From contig OX578150.1 in NCBI GenBank assembly GCA_951213105.1, forward strand, positions 23,192,022 through 23,256,021: DNA of 64,000 bases, in the 5' to 3' direction. Both the position numbers and the translations under genes were made by a program. This DNA comes from Amaurobius ferox (lineage: Eukaryota; Arthropoda; Arachnida; Araneae; Amaurobiidae). Under the pieces are notes generated by a model. The model was not told the origin of the DNA. It saw only the letters and a list, made by a program, of their open reading frames with translations, and searched no databases. Positions 46,005-57,518 of the stretch are shown here, in pieces; position 1 is the stretch's first letter; each line of letters starts with the position of its first letter.

Positions 46005-47837
46005 TAATATCAATTTATTTCATATCTAAAGAACTTAACTTTCAAACAAAAGTTATGTACTATTTTGACTCCAATAATATTTTAAACAGATTTTTCCAAA
46101 ACTATTGGTAACTGACGAAGTATGTTGCTCCTACTGTCCATGAGTATTTTGAATCACATGGGTTTGATTGTGTGGGTTGTCATTAGGTTATTGAATCGGA
46201 TAAGGAATTTAATATACTATAGCAGAGATAAACTAGACACAATTACAAAAGCTTAACACAGTTACAAGATCCATACATTTATAAAGAGCTTCAGAACAGG
46301 CTTTCCTTTTCTGATTGATTGTGGGTTGTTTCAGTTTTATAGCCAGAGGGGTTAGGTTTCATAACCTCTTCCCAACTTGGCTGAACATTGACCTTATTTT
46401 AGGTCTGCATTGACTGAATGATATCTAACACTGTACGATCCCCATTCAACTGTCACTCCTTTTTTTTAAGATCCTAACATTGCAAGTGAATTGTTTCATT
46501 ATTCTTTTCATTTGTTTTCATATATATATATATATATATAAATAAACACTTTATTTCTTTTTATGTTAGTTATTTTTTACATTTACTATAAGACTCCATT
46601 TACCCAGTTTACTTGCTCACAAGGTCCAGTACCAACTGGAATGATCTTCTGGAATATTTTTATTTTAAATATAAAGTCATATGATAACTTTTTTGCTGCT
46701 TAAGCAATGACATGGTAAAAAGATTATATTTGGCACCTGTTGCGCTTTGATTTTTGTGTCTTTAAAATGTATCCAATTAATTGTCCAATTTACCCTCTAA
46801 TTTCAATTTATGGAATATATTTTAATACAGGCTACAGCATTGTAACTACAAGTAAAAATTGTTGTAACATTGTTAGGAAGAAATATATTTTATCAAAAAT
46901 ATCGGTGCGTTAAATATAATTAAATATTTACCTGAAGTCTGAAAATATCTGAATGCCATCTATACTAACTAAAAATGTTTTCTTCCTTCAATTTTATATA
47001 GTATTTTCATGAAAAAAGAACATTTAACTCATAATACTATTTATATTTACATCTATACACATTTAATGTAAAGAATGTACACTTACAAAGTTTAATATCT
47101 ACAATTTTAATTGTATGATAGATTGTTGCTATTGGGTATGCCGATAAAGAGATGAATGGGCCTTATTTGTATTTCTTTTCACATGGTGTCCCAAACATTA
47201 TTTTTATAACAATATTGAGGCAATTTTTTTTTACAGTGACAATATGTACTATATTGGTCTGTAATAAATAGGCAGTCCATGCTTTTTGAAAACTCAAAGA
47301 TTAGTTCATACATATAATGGTCTTGTACTGAGTAAGGGTGGAGAATTATTGGAAAGTTTTATTATCTAGACATTTTTCCCGCATTCCAGGAGGTACACAT
47401 AAAGAAATGATAGACGTTTCCTTTTATGCCTGGAAAAATACCTTTTGTCGATAGACTTTTAAGATTCAATATCTGGTAATGAGGGATCATTTATACTGAT
47501 TCACGTAGGCTGTCATTTGTCAGCTTGGTTCGAAATATATTTTATCTCATTTGTCCAAAAAACTTAACTCACAATTTAGTGTCGAAGTGATTGATAATAT
47601 CTGGGTTGAATAATGAAATTTTTCAATGTGCTACAAGTTTTCTAACTCTCAGATTGTATTGGGGAGTTTCACTACTCCATTAATTCTGGTGTAGTGTGGG
47701 AGCCAACTCATGTAACAGCCAATCTCCCCACCCTTCAGTAGTGGTACGAGATTCTTTAACAGCAAAGCAATACCACAGCAGATCCTGCAGCTTATTTTTT
47801 GCTTTTTATGCCATGTTTGCAAGAGACCATTTACTAG
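46005..47837. other. Intronic sequence right of the TIR element, no gene seen
   Basis: AT-rich, with a TA microsatellite at 46522-46541. No exon, RNA gene or intact element recognised. Confidence 0.4.
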
Positions 47838-47920
47838 CAAGATAATGCTTGACGACACATGGCTTGACTCTTCCTGAACATATCTGGGACATGCTGAGCA
47901 GGGTCAGATCAAGACAAAGT
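47838..47920 (+). pseudogene. Short Tc1-like transposase fragment
   Basis: QDNA, then RHMA and LFLN with two stops in one frame, followed after a gap in another frame by PEHIWDMLSRVRSRQ. These resemble the second catalytic Asp region (DNARPH) and the later EHIWDMLGRR motif of Tc1-like transposases, with the segment between deleted. Very short, so moderate confidence. Confidence 0.4.
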
Positions 47921-48371
47921 GGGGCCTAGGGCCTAGTGTTAGTTCGGGGCCCTCATGTGCGTAAGTAATATCTTAAGACGATCGACTTATATAACAGAAT
48001 GACAAATCAATAGATCACAAAAGTCATTTTATTTAAAACATCCTTCAGACATACATACAATTTTTAAAAAAGCCAGAGCGCTTTCAGGTATCATCATACC
48101 CTTTCTCAGTGACATTAAAATAAGAAAAATTGTCAACATTCTTAAATACAATCTACTACCAGCAAGCTGAATTTGCATATCTCAAAATTGACATTACCAC
48201 AAAACATATTTTATGAATCCGTACACCAGATTTAAAAATTACAAAATCAAGAAAACACATTGTCATAAGCCAGTTTAAACATCAATATACAAAATTAAAT
48301 AATTATAAATTAAAGGTAGCTTTGTAAAGGTTTGATTCCCATGGAATCGAGAACGAGTCGCCAAGGATAAC

Positions 48372-48650
48372 TTAAAATATGGACGTGGTCAGAATTACAA
48401 ATAGATGTGTGATATATATAAATAAAAAGGGATTCGTGTAGAGTAAAATAGACCAGGGATTATTATAGCTGATCAAAAGAAAAGATTTTTGAAAAAGTGG
48501 TTGAAAATTATCATTAATCACTAACTGGGCAAGAGCAGTCGATTGCCTACCATTTTTAACGTCTCTAGCATGTTCTGCCAATCGAAAACCAACCGTATGT
48601 TTAGTGCTACCTATATAAAACTTATAAGCCAGTTTTCCATACCATCCAAA
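48372..48650 (-). pseudogene. Penelope-like GIY-YIG endonuclease relic (left copy)
   Basis: The - strand reads YGKLAYKFYIGSTKHT with FRLAEHARDVKNGRQSTALAQ and ends LLISYNNPWSIL.. to a stop at 48372. FYIGST supplies the YIG half of the motif and FRLAEH the conserved Arg, so the catalytic Tyr/Gly and Arg look intact in this copy. The GIY strand and the whole reverse transcriptase are missing. Confidence 0.75.
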
Positions 48651-48660
48651 TATATTTCAT

Positions 48661-49137
48661 CCTCTTATCAAATTTTGTACCGAATTTAATTTTAGACCCT
48701 CGCACTCGACTGTTACCACTTTATTTAATCGTATTCGTATTGATAAATGCAAGAATAAAGATAACTTTAAAAGAAGTGATGCAGGGGTATATGTTGTACC
48801 CCTTCTATCCGTAGATAACGTTTTTAAGTTTTATATAGATAGCACTAAATGTATGTTTGGTATTCAATTGGCAGAACATGCTAGAGATGTTAAAAATGGT
48901 AGACAATCAACTGCTCTTGCTCAATTAGTGATTACTGATAATTTTCAACCCCTTTCTGAAAAATCTTTTCTTTTGATGAGCTGTAATAAGCCCCAGTCTA
49001 TTTTACTCTACGAATCTCTTTTTATTTATCTATATTATACTTCTATTTGTAATTTTGACCCCATACATGTTTTAAGTTATGCATGGCGACTTGTTCTCTA
49101 TTCCATGAGAATCAAACCTTTAAAATGTTACCTTTAA
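48661..49137 (+). pseudogene. Penelope-like GIY-YIG endonuclease relic (right copy)
   Basis: Open for 158 codons to a stop at 49135. It reads from a FNFRPSHSTVTTLFNR linker through SDAGVYVVPLLS (GVY for GIY) and FKFYIDST (YID for YIG) to FGIQLAEHARDVKNGRQST. The residues that differ (Gly to Asp in YIG, Arg to Gln before LAEH) suggest a dead enzyme, whereas the left copy keeps YIG and Arg. It lacks reverse transcriptase and any start; it is the 3' end of an element truncated at its 5' side. Confidence 0.75.
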
Positions 49138-49524
49138 TTTATAAAATTTAATTTTGTATATTGATGTTTAAACTGGCTTATAACAATATGTTTTCTTGAT
49201 TTTGTAATTTTTGTAATTCTTAAATCTGGTATATGGATGCATAAAATATGTTTTGCTGGAATGTCAGTTTTAGGATCTACAAATTCAGTTTGCTAGTAGT
49301 AGATTGTATTTAAGCATGTTGTCAATTTTTCTTATTTTAACGCCACTGAGAAAGGGTATGATGATACTCGAAAGTGCTTTGGCTTTTTTTAAAGATTGTA
49401 TGTATGTCTGAAGGATGTTTTGAATAAAATGACTTTTGTGATCTATTGATTTGTCATTCTGTTGTATAAGTTGATTTGAGGATTTAACGTGTAGCCGCCA
49501 TTAGTAGTAGTAATATCTTAAGAC

Positions 49525-50935
49525 TTTAAAAGATATATAATATTTAAAACTATTAACATATTTTATAATTTAAAGTAAAAACTAATTACCAGTTGTAAAT
49601 TGTTTATAAAATTATTACATGTTAAATATTTTATCAAGTACAAAATTTGGTGTCCCAGGACCACGGCCCTGGAGGTCTGTGCATTAATTAGACCCTAATA
49701 TAGGGGCATCAATTGCAGCCATGATGAATATCAATCATCTGGAGCAGCAATTGCACACGATGTGCCACAGAGTAACATAAGGATTTTGTTTGATTCCATT
49801 CCATGCTGTATATTGGTATGCATTGAATCCTATCGAATTGGATAATTTAGGGGTATATATATTGGATAATTTAGGGAATTGTGTGTTAGTGTGAAAAAAT
49901 AACTGATGAATTAATACATACTCCATAATGTATTATATTTTTGTATCATATTTAGTTAAAATTAAATGAATGCTTCAGAGAAATGGGAATTTATACAGAC
50001 AACTGTTATATATACATGTTGAAAAGATGTGAAAAGACCTTTGCTGGGTTTGAAAATATATTTACTATAAGATTATAATGTACAGTGAACACCCAGTTAC
50101 ACCGAAAGCTTTTGGCGACTTCAAACCACTCGCTTTATAAACAAGAGATGTTATTTTAATGCTCAACTTCTAGTGTTAAAAGATAGTTGTCTGTTTCATG
50201 TTCTAAATGTATGTTCTTCTTGTATGTATTTTCTAAATATATGTTCTTCTTGTATGTATTTTCTAAATATATGTTCTATATTTAGTTATCTGTTAAACAA
50301 AGATATTTACAGAATACAAAAGTCAGTATTCTACAGATTTTATTTATTTATTTTTTTTTTGAGTAAAAAGACTGCAACTATATAGCACATGCATTACTAT
50401 ATGTATAAACTTCTTTTACTTCAATGCTATCATTGGTTGCTGTAGCAACTATTTGTTCCCCAGTGACAACTTGGCTCCTGTGCATCAATATCAACCTACT
50501 GATTTATATTTGTGTTTGTAGTTTCTTCTTCCCTTAGTGTAGTTTCAATTTAGACAAACTGCTTACTGAAATCGCAAGTATTTTATCAATTACCTCAACT
50601 TTATTCACAAGAATTCTTCATAACAACCTTTTCTCCAGCAGTTTCTAATTGTTTCTTTGGTTTTGCATTCCCAAGCTAAGCCTACTTTAAACACTATATT
50701 CTTTAATGTTAAAGATTTTTAAGAATCAGAAATTTTACTTTCTGAAAATAAAAACACAAAGACATGCTCCCTTTTGAAATCCGACATGAAGTGGGGCGAC
50801 AGGAAAAGGAAATATGCTTACACCCGCATTACATCCAAATCCATGGTTATAACCAAAGATGTTATAACTGGAGTTAACTGTATATTAAAATTTATATTAT
50901 AAACAATTGCTGATTTTTCTTCTTTTTTTCCTCAG
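49525..50935. other. Intronic sequence before the last FBXO21 exon, no gene seen
   Basis: AT-rich, with a 32-bp direct repeat around 50208-50275 (ATGTTCTTCTTGTATGTATT TTCTAAATAT). GGCCCTGGAGG..ATTAGACCCTAA at 49665-49697 may be the far end of a GGGCC-type MITE that begins near 47899 and into which the Penelope pair inserted. No exon seen before the CTTTTTTTCCTCAG acceptor. Confidence 0.4.
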
Positions 50936-51111
50936 AAAACTTGAAAATTGACACCAAGTTACAAGCAAAACCCATAAACAACCATAGAATTGGAAGATTT
51001 TTCGAATCCTATCATGGTCGTTATTATTTGCCAAATGCATCAACATTAGCTGAATATCCTCATGACATAGAAGCTCGAGAAAAAGCCTTAAGTTCTTTAG
51101 AAGTGGAGTAA
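50936..51111 (+). CDS. FBXO21: FBXO21 homologue, terminal exon G
   Basis: Follows a TTTTTTTCCTCAG acceptor and completes a Glu codon begun in exon F, so the junction reads RYAAQENLKID. It continues through HRIGRFFESYHGRYYLPN and ASTLAEYPHDIEAREKALS to a TAA at 51109-51111. The GR(F/Y)F..Y.G..Y.PN strand, then a YPxD helix, is how FBXO21 proteins end, so the C-terminus appears complete. The visible seven exons together encode 326 residues. Confidence 0.95.
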
Positions 51112-51220
51112 ATTAATACTATTTTAATGCAGCATGCATTTTCTCACATCAATATTGTTATTGTTTCTAACAAGACAGTTTTGTATATATTGTATAATAC
51201 TTGTATATGCTTTTATCTGA

Positions 51221-51226
51221 AATAAA
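51221..51226 (+). promoter_or_regulatory. FBXO21 poly(A) signal
   Basis: AATAAA 110 bp after the FBXO21 stop codon, in TCTGAAATAAATGTATT, followed by a T-rich stretch. The 3' UTR would be about 130 bp. Confidence 0.75.
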
Positions 51227-51534
51227 TGTATTAAAATTTTATTAATTTATAAAATGTTGTTTAAAGTTTTACTCTAATATTTGCTTCTTATATTTCATTG
51301 CCAGGGTTTATGATTTTCATTGTAAACTAAAGATATTTAATTTTTGTTTGCATTTTTGTCATAAAAAGAGTAAAAATATATCATTTCAAATTTATTTTAT
51401 TATATGAATTACATACCTCTTAATCAATAAGTAAACCTGCTGCTTGGTAGAATATAACTTTCTAAGAAAACAGGCATATTAAAATTAACTACAATTGTTT
51501 TAAAGACATTTTGAGACCCTTTTCCTTAAGTCAG

Positions 51535-51740
51535 AAACAGTATGCCCTTAACACCCGCTAAGAAACAATTGGTTGTTGTTTCTTAGTTCAATTGTTTTGG
51601 TAATAGTTTCTTAGTTGTTATTAAGGGCACACTGCTTTTGACCTGAAGAAGAAGGCTCAAGTCTTTGAGATAATTCTAATCATCTAGTTTTCCTATACAT
51701 GCTTTTTTCATGGAAGTATTAGAAAGTTATATATACCTTT
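51535..51740 (+). repeat. Penelope-like 3' tail relic with inverted repeat
   Basis: CAGTATGCCCTTAACA near 51538 is inverted as TTATTAAGGGCACACTG near 51618-51634. CTGAAGA (51643-51649), a weak stem, CTAATCATCTA and CATGCTTTTTTCATGG follow. It shares order and phrases with 9140-9285. No coding sequence attached. Confidence 0.45.
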
Positions 51741-52191
51741 CAACATATATAACTTTCAAGCGGTGATTCAGAAAGGGAGTCTATTAGGTGTCTGGGATAT
51801 TTTGAAGTTTTATATGTATATTCTAAAGAATTCTATAAATTATGTAATTAATTTTTATGAATTTTGTGCACTATATGTTTTTTAGGATTTGAAAGAGTTT
51901 AAAATGTTTAGGGGAAAATTATGCAGTTGTGGATAACTGAATTATATGGTATAACTAAGTTTAGAATTTATTTGCTGAATGTCATATAAAATTGATTTTT
52001 TTTTTAATAATTACTATATGTAAAAGGAATACATAATGATGGTATATTAAGAACTCTGGAATGGTGATCCTAGAAAATATGATTAAACTGAAAAAAAAAA
52101 CAAATCAAAAACCTGTTCCAATATAAAATTGAACCTTAACCTTTGATATTTTTATATAGCTTTTGTTAGGTTCCTTTGCTTCCATTATTAC

Positions 52192-52772
52192 TAGGGGTAG
52201 GAATCAAATAAAAATTTAACTGATTAATCGAAAAATTTTAATCGGTTAATTGACTGATTAATTGAACTTTAATCAGTTATTTTAAAATATTAACTGAAGC
52301 TTTTTGATTAAATAAATGTATATATTTTTGTAAAAACCACTAAAATTTAAGCATTGTATAAATGAAAAAAATTCATATTTTTATTAAAAAATATATAAAT
52401 GCCTTAAAAATTCTATTAATTGTTTTAAAACATGTTAATTTTATATTATATACATATCTTGGAGTAAAATTTAAGAATTCAAAATTCAATTAACCAAAAA
52501 AAATTAAAAATTCATGAAATACAAAAATTAAACTTGGGCATATATTTTATAATGATGTTACAAGTCTTAGGTATATTTTTTAGGTACTTTTAATTACGTT
52601 CAAGTATTTTTTAAATATTGTGAAAATATTAGTTTAATTGATTCAACTAGTCAATCAAACTGGAAAAAAGAAAAAAAATTTAATCGAATTTTAGTCAGAT
52701 TAATCAGTTCAACCATTCAATCAAAATTTCTAATTGTGACTAAGATTTAATCAATTAATCAGTAGAACCCTA
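52192..52772. mobile_element. 581-bp hAT-type MITE with perfect 8-bp target duplication
   Basis: ATTATTAC flanks both ends exactly (52184-52191 and 52773-52780). The element begins TAGGGGTAGGAATC and ends GTAGAACCCTA, short imperfect inverted repeats. The interior is dominated by TTAATCGGTTAAT/ATTAATCAGT phrases that are inverted between halves. No coding capacity. Confidence 0.85.
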
Positions 52773-53546
52773 ATTATTACAAACCAGCAAAGTCCATGTA
52801 CTTTGTGCGCTATACCCATCCAAGTACACCACAACCATGCATGGAAAACAAGAAGTGGTAGACATCAGCTCCCACCAACCTTCTCATCTGCTCTTAATAT
52901 CCACAGACAAATGTAAGCCATACACCCTTCTTAGCCGATATTAGTATTTCATATGTGACATCCTTTCAAAACATACATACTATACCAACCCCTTATAACA
53001 AACCAATTATAACCTTTTAACAAACCAATTTAATGCCTCAAATTTTTTATTAACTTTCCTATTCAGCTGAATCATGTAGATCGTCTCATTTCTAACTCCA
53101 TGAGCTGAATATGGTTTTTCTTTTATTTCGTCAGGCATTAAAGTCCCATGACTATGCAATTGCATTGTGGCAAGACCTTTGGCTTGAGATTATAAACACG
53201 AAAGTAGTAAAAAAAGGTCGAGCTTTGAAAGACTATTTCTTCAGACCTAATGGTTAATTTGAAAAAAGAATTTCAGATTCGGATTCAGCTTGATAGAATT
53301 AGTTTTTTCAGCCCTTGGTGTTGCATTTAGTGCTCTGACATACTCACACTGTGGTTTTAGAGAGGTGATTAGAATTTCTTAAAGCCAACTAAGTTAGCAA
53401 TTTTACTGAAATATGAAATGTTTCTGAACACTTAAGAATGTGTGATGTTCTGAATTTTGAAGGAAAATGGAGTGCGATATTTTTGATAGGCAAGAGCTGC
53501 ACTGCCTGGGAAGAATCCTTTCATTAACTTTCTAAAACAAGTGTAA

Positions 53547-54466
53547 AAAATCTGATGTGGGCAACACATGACTTTCCTTATATAATGTAATTAATTTACT
53601 ACTTTTACAGTAAAAAAAAATAGGTTTTTCTTATAGTAGATACTAATATTCTTTCCAAGATATTAAATTTTCGACAATTAGTCGTCATTTTTATCCATTT
53701 GGCGAGATTTTTGTTAATTTGGCAACATTTCAAAAAGTCGCCAAGTTGGCGACATTCCGCCAATTTCGTCGCCAAAATATCGCCAAGCGTTATGCACTCA
53801 GAAATAAGTTATTCTTACAGCAGATAATGTATAGGGACTATTGGCGTTGAAACACAAAAGTATTACTAAAAGTATATTTTTTCATGAATGGAATGAGCTA
53901 GTTCCACGAGAATGATGTAACCCAATTTATCGCATGGTATTACATATGAAAAGTGAACATGTTTCTCAATAGGAATTTTTTTTTTTATATGACTTTTTGA
54001 TAATTTTTTTTTTAAAAATGAACAATATCTCGAGAACGGTTCATGTTAGCGTTCTAAAATTTATGTCAATCATTTTCTAATGAAAAATTACATAAGAAAT
54101 GTCTATTTGCGTAACCTTATTAGTGGTTTTGATTTTTTGACAATTTTTTCAAAATTTCATTCGAAAATTTAGGGGGTTCTTAACATTCGATTGCATATAA
54201 AAGCAATGGGCTTCCAGTGTTTACGGATTGTGATTTTTGTACCAAATTTGGTTCGAATCGGTCCATTCGTTCGTCAGTTATCGTCTCCACAGACTCACTG
54301 ACACACACACACACATACATACTTTCACACACACAGACATCACTTCAAAAATGTTTGATTCGTGATCAGGGATGCTTGAAACGTGCTCTCCCGTCGAAAA
54401 CTCGAATTCGAATTTTCGACCCCGTCACAATACTTTCCTTATACATTATGTATATAAGGAAAGTAA
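53547..54466 (-). repeat. ~900-bp hairpin-ended repeat, copy C
   Basis: On the - strand it begins with the head TACTTTCCTTATATACATAA..TATAAGGAAAGTATTGTGACGGGG, then the palindromic GTCGAAAATTCGAATTCGAG TTTTCGACG and a GTGTGTGTGT run. It ends with the tail GGCGA..CGCCAAAT, AGTAAATTAATTACATTATA TAAGGAAAGTCATG..CCCACATCAGATTT. Same family as 54589, 58740, 59714 and 62451. Non-coding. Confidence 0.85.
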
Positions 54467-54588
54467 TAAACATTTTAATTGTAAAATGAGATCTTATTCA
54501 TTAGAAATCCATTTTCTTTTAACTGTATTTTTGCTAACTTAATGAATTTTTAATGAAACTGAATATTCTTCAGTGTTAGAATAATTTT

Positions 54589-55300
54589 GACTTTCCCTGC
54601 ATACATGGTATAATGTATAGGAAAAATGTGATTGGGGTCAAAATTTGAGTTTGTGTTTTTGATAGAAGAGCACATTCTAAGCATTCGTTGGATTGAATCG
54701 AACATTTTTGAAGTGATGTTTGTGCATGTATACAGTGGCAGAGCTTGGTTTGGTTGCCTCATAGCTTAACACATTGCATTCATCCTTCCACTTATCTACT
54801 TGGCCCTCATGTTATTATACATTAACATTGCATCCCCAAATCCTTCCAAACATCTTGTACCCCACTACCAACACATTCATGGGGGCTACGAATGTAATTA
54901 GGTATAATTATTACAACTAATAAATACTGGAACCCTATTTTAAATGCTATCAATATGTTCAAAAGACCCCACTCACTCAATTTTCAAATCCATTTTTTAA
55001 AACAAATCCAAGACATTTAATAATAAGAAATAAATAATCCTATCATACACAATTTTTCATTAGAAAACAACTTTAGAACGCAAACATAAACCCTTCTCGA
55101 GATATTGCATGTTTTACAGATGCTTTTTTCATTAAGATCACATAAAATTAAAAGAAATAGTGTAATTATATATAATCAAATGTGTTCACTTTCCAAATGT
55201 AATATTATGCAAGAAATCTGTTGACATCATTCTCGTGGATCTAGTTTGTTCTATTCACGAGAGAAGATACTTTTTGTAATAATTTTGTATTAATAATTTA
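54589..55300 (+). repeat. ~900-bp hairpin-ended repeat, decayed copy D
   Basis: Diverged copy in the opposite orientation to copy C, about 120 bp from it. Landmarks: GACTTTCCCTGCATACATGG TATAATGTATAGG, ATTGGGGTCAAAATTTGAG, GATGTTTGTGCATGTATAC and, further in, TTCTCGTGGATCTAGTTTGT TC. The tail is missing or unrecognisable. Confidence 0.65.
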
Positions 55301-55778
55301 AATATATATTGGTATAAAAAATAAATTCAGTAGCAAAACCAGCTCCCTTCACTAAGACAACAAAAAACAAAGCAGTTTGTAAAAAACTTTACAGTTTAGT
55401 TGTTTGGGCGCAATTGTAAAGAACTTATGTCTCATCAAAGATTCTATAACCACTGACATCAGTGCTTATTTATTAAGCTTTATCATATGACGCTTTCCCA
55501 ATTGAGCTGCTGAACCAATAACCTTTTCTTCTATATTTGTAATGAGTCCTACAATTTCTTCCAGCAGGAGCAAAGCTGAATGTTTTCAGTAAAACGGGTA
55601 GGTAGTTTTATTTTTGTCTTGAAGAAGAAAACGTTTTTTTGTTCTGAAACAGTTGATTCCATTATGATTTAGTATTTCTTTCCCTACAATACATGGTAAA
55701 TAGAAAAAAAAATTGGAATCATGTCAAAAATTGGAATTTAAGTTTATGACAGATTTACATATTACAGGTACTCTAGAA

Positions 55779-56102
55779 CAGTGGTTTCTCTGGTATACCG
55801 TATCTCAGGGGTACGGTATGCCAATGAAATTTAATATTTTTTTTTAATATGTTTTTCCTGAGAAAAGTTTTGTAGTAATAAAAAAAAATATAATTAATTA
55901 AAGAATAAAAAATATTAACTTGTATTTTTAAATTACACCATCATAAATATAATTATATTACGATTATATGAATATTATTTTACTTGAATACTCATTTAGA
56001 ATAAAAAATAAAAACCTCCTGCATATGTATTTACCATAGGCATACACAATGTAAAAAAGTAGGTCTTAGGGATACGCAGTCAAAAACGTTTGTAGACCAC
56101 TG
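55779..56102. mobile_element. 324-bp hAT-type MITE
   Basis: Ends CAGTGGTTTCTC.. and ..GTAGACCACTG are inverted. Flanks CTCTAGAA (55771-55778) and CTGTAGAA (56103-56110) form an 8-bp target duplication with one mismatch. CAGTGGTT ends plus an 8-bp duplication are standard for hAT elements. No coding sequence. Confidence 0.82.
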
Positions 56103-56294
56103 CTGTAGAATATGGATCTGTTATTTTTAGTGTGATGTTTGTGTGTGTATGCAATGTATGTATCCACTCTAAAACTATTTGATGAAATTTCTCAAAATAT
56201 GGTAGTTATTTAACTTTTGGATTATCCTCCTACAACTCCTCGAAATCCGAAATAAAATACTGTTGTTTCTTATCCCACTTAACCGACAGCAACA

Positions 56295-56850
56295 TCAGAT
56301 CAAGTCCATGAACCCTTGAGTCTTTAAAAGACGAAGAACTACTCCAGGACTGGAGTACAGCTGACTCCTCTGGCATCCAATACATGTCAAGACATGGGCA
56401 GGAGAGGCCTCAGCCAAATTGCACTTCGGGCAAAGGGGATAAACCTTAGAACCCAATACATGCCGAAGAGCACGAAGATGGCCGCTGTGGAGTCTGGCCA
56501 GAGCCGTCTGTTCACCCCTATTGCTTGCCCCAATCAAAGCAGCACCAGGACGGCTACAATCATACCACTCATGCACAGGGGCCTTTCTCCAAGTGGCGTT
56601 GATTTCAAGTTTGACTCGTGAGGCAAGTTCCGAGAAAGAAAGACAGCCACCGTCAATAGAACTCCTAAGGCTGTCCTCCTTGGCCAGACCATCCGCAACC
56701 TCATTACCTTAAATGTCTACATAAGATGGCACCTATTGAAAAAATATCCTATTATGGGCACACAAGTAACTCAAATGCTGAACCATATTCACTGTCGTTC
56801 CGTCACCATGTCTCCACCATTCAGTGAATAGAACTACAGCTATCACTTAG
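56295..56850 (-). pseudogene. LINE ORF2 3' end: RNase H and C-terminal zinc region
   Basis: The open part (56576-56295) contains RGEQTALARLHSGHLRALRH, then CPKCNLAEASPAHVLTC and RLLKTQGFMDLI to a stop at 56295. Upstream in the same frame, interrupted by stops, is WVPSYVDI.GNEVADGLAKE, the last RNase H motif with its catalytic Asp. This order is the C-terminus of Jockey-like non-LTR retrotransposons. Reverse transcriptase and endonuclease are absent, so it is a 5'-truncated dead copy, between the two convergent host genes. Confidence 0.85.
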
Positions 56851-57120
56851 AATCCAGATGTCTAATAAAATACTAAATATGCTTAAATGTATAGGAACTA
56901 AGAACCAAATTAAAATGAATGATAAAGTTGGAACTGTACAGACATTTTAATATCATATGAAAAAAGTATGGTGAGCTATGTTTAATGTGATGGAAATGGC
57001 ATTGTGTCATCATAAAAAAGTTCTAATATCCATATGCACAGCTTCTTGGTAAAGTTATACTCTGCCAAAAAATTTAAAGAACTCTCTTGGATTTTTTCAA
57101 TTTTCTTATTTAATTTGATT

Positions 57121-57339
57121 TCAAGATATAGAACCGTATGTAAAACTTTTTTCGGGGTCATCTTTTCTTGCTAGGTTAGGTTCATTTCCTAGTTTAGTGT
57201 AGATCAAATGCTCTGTGCCTGGGACGTGCGCCCAAGGCTGTCTTTCTGCAGATGCAAAAAGTTGGAAACACAACCCTCCAACAAGATAGAGTCCAGCTGA
57301 TAGGTAGAAAACTGTATTCCATTGATCTAAACTTGCATG
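57121..57339 (-). CDS. SLC17/sialin-type transporter, terminal exon
   Basis: Follows a TTTTCTTACAG acceptor in phase 0. It reads HASLDQWNTVFYLSAGLYLV then GGLCFQLFASAERQPWA and a ~35-residue hydrophilic tail ending TYGSIS before TGA at 57121. The QW..VFY.SA..Y..G....FAS.E.QPWA pattern is the last membrane helix and its end in the SLC17 family (sialin, vesicular glutamate and phosphate cotransporter-like anion carriers). It joins in frame to the exon at 63493-63578. Substrate cannot be told from this part. Convergent with FBXO21, about 6 kb away. Confidence 0.88.
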   Translation of the reverse strand, partial: HASLDQWNTVFYLSAGLYLVGGLCFQLFASAERQPWAHVPGTEHLIYTKLGNEPNLARKDDPEKSFTYGSIS

Positions 57340-57518
57340 CTGTAAGAAAATGATCACAATTAGTTATGTAAATCTAATATATAAAAAAAATTCTAGCATT
57401 CTGCCTTCTCTAACCAATTAGAATAAAGCAAACCATGGTGTGCATACAAAGAATAGCGAAGCTGCATATTGGGCTCCCTATTAACTATCTTATAGCAGTG
57501 GTATTACATTTATATATA

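Larger units (their letters stand above)
47980..49508. mobile_element. Head-to-head pair of Penelope-like 3' ends
   Basis: Two ~600-bp arms (47981-48610 and 48846-49475) are inverted copies of each other: ATCGACTTATATAACAGAAT at the left edge pairs with ATTCTGTTGTATAAGTTGAT near the right edge. Each arm holds a GIY-YIG endonuclease relic and a 3' tail with a hammerhead-like hairpin. The whole unit is bounded by the 16-bp direct repeat AGTAATATCTTAAGAC (47964-47979 and 49509-49524), which looks like a target duplication. Head-to-head partial copies are typical of Penelope-like element insertions. Confidence 0.8.
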
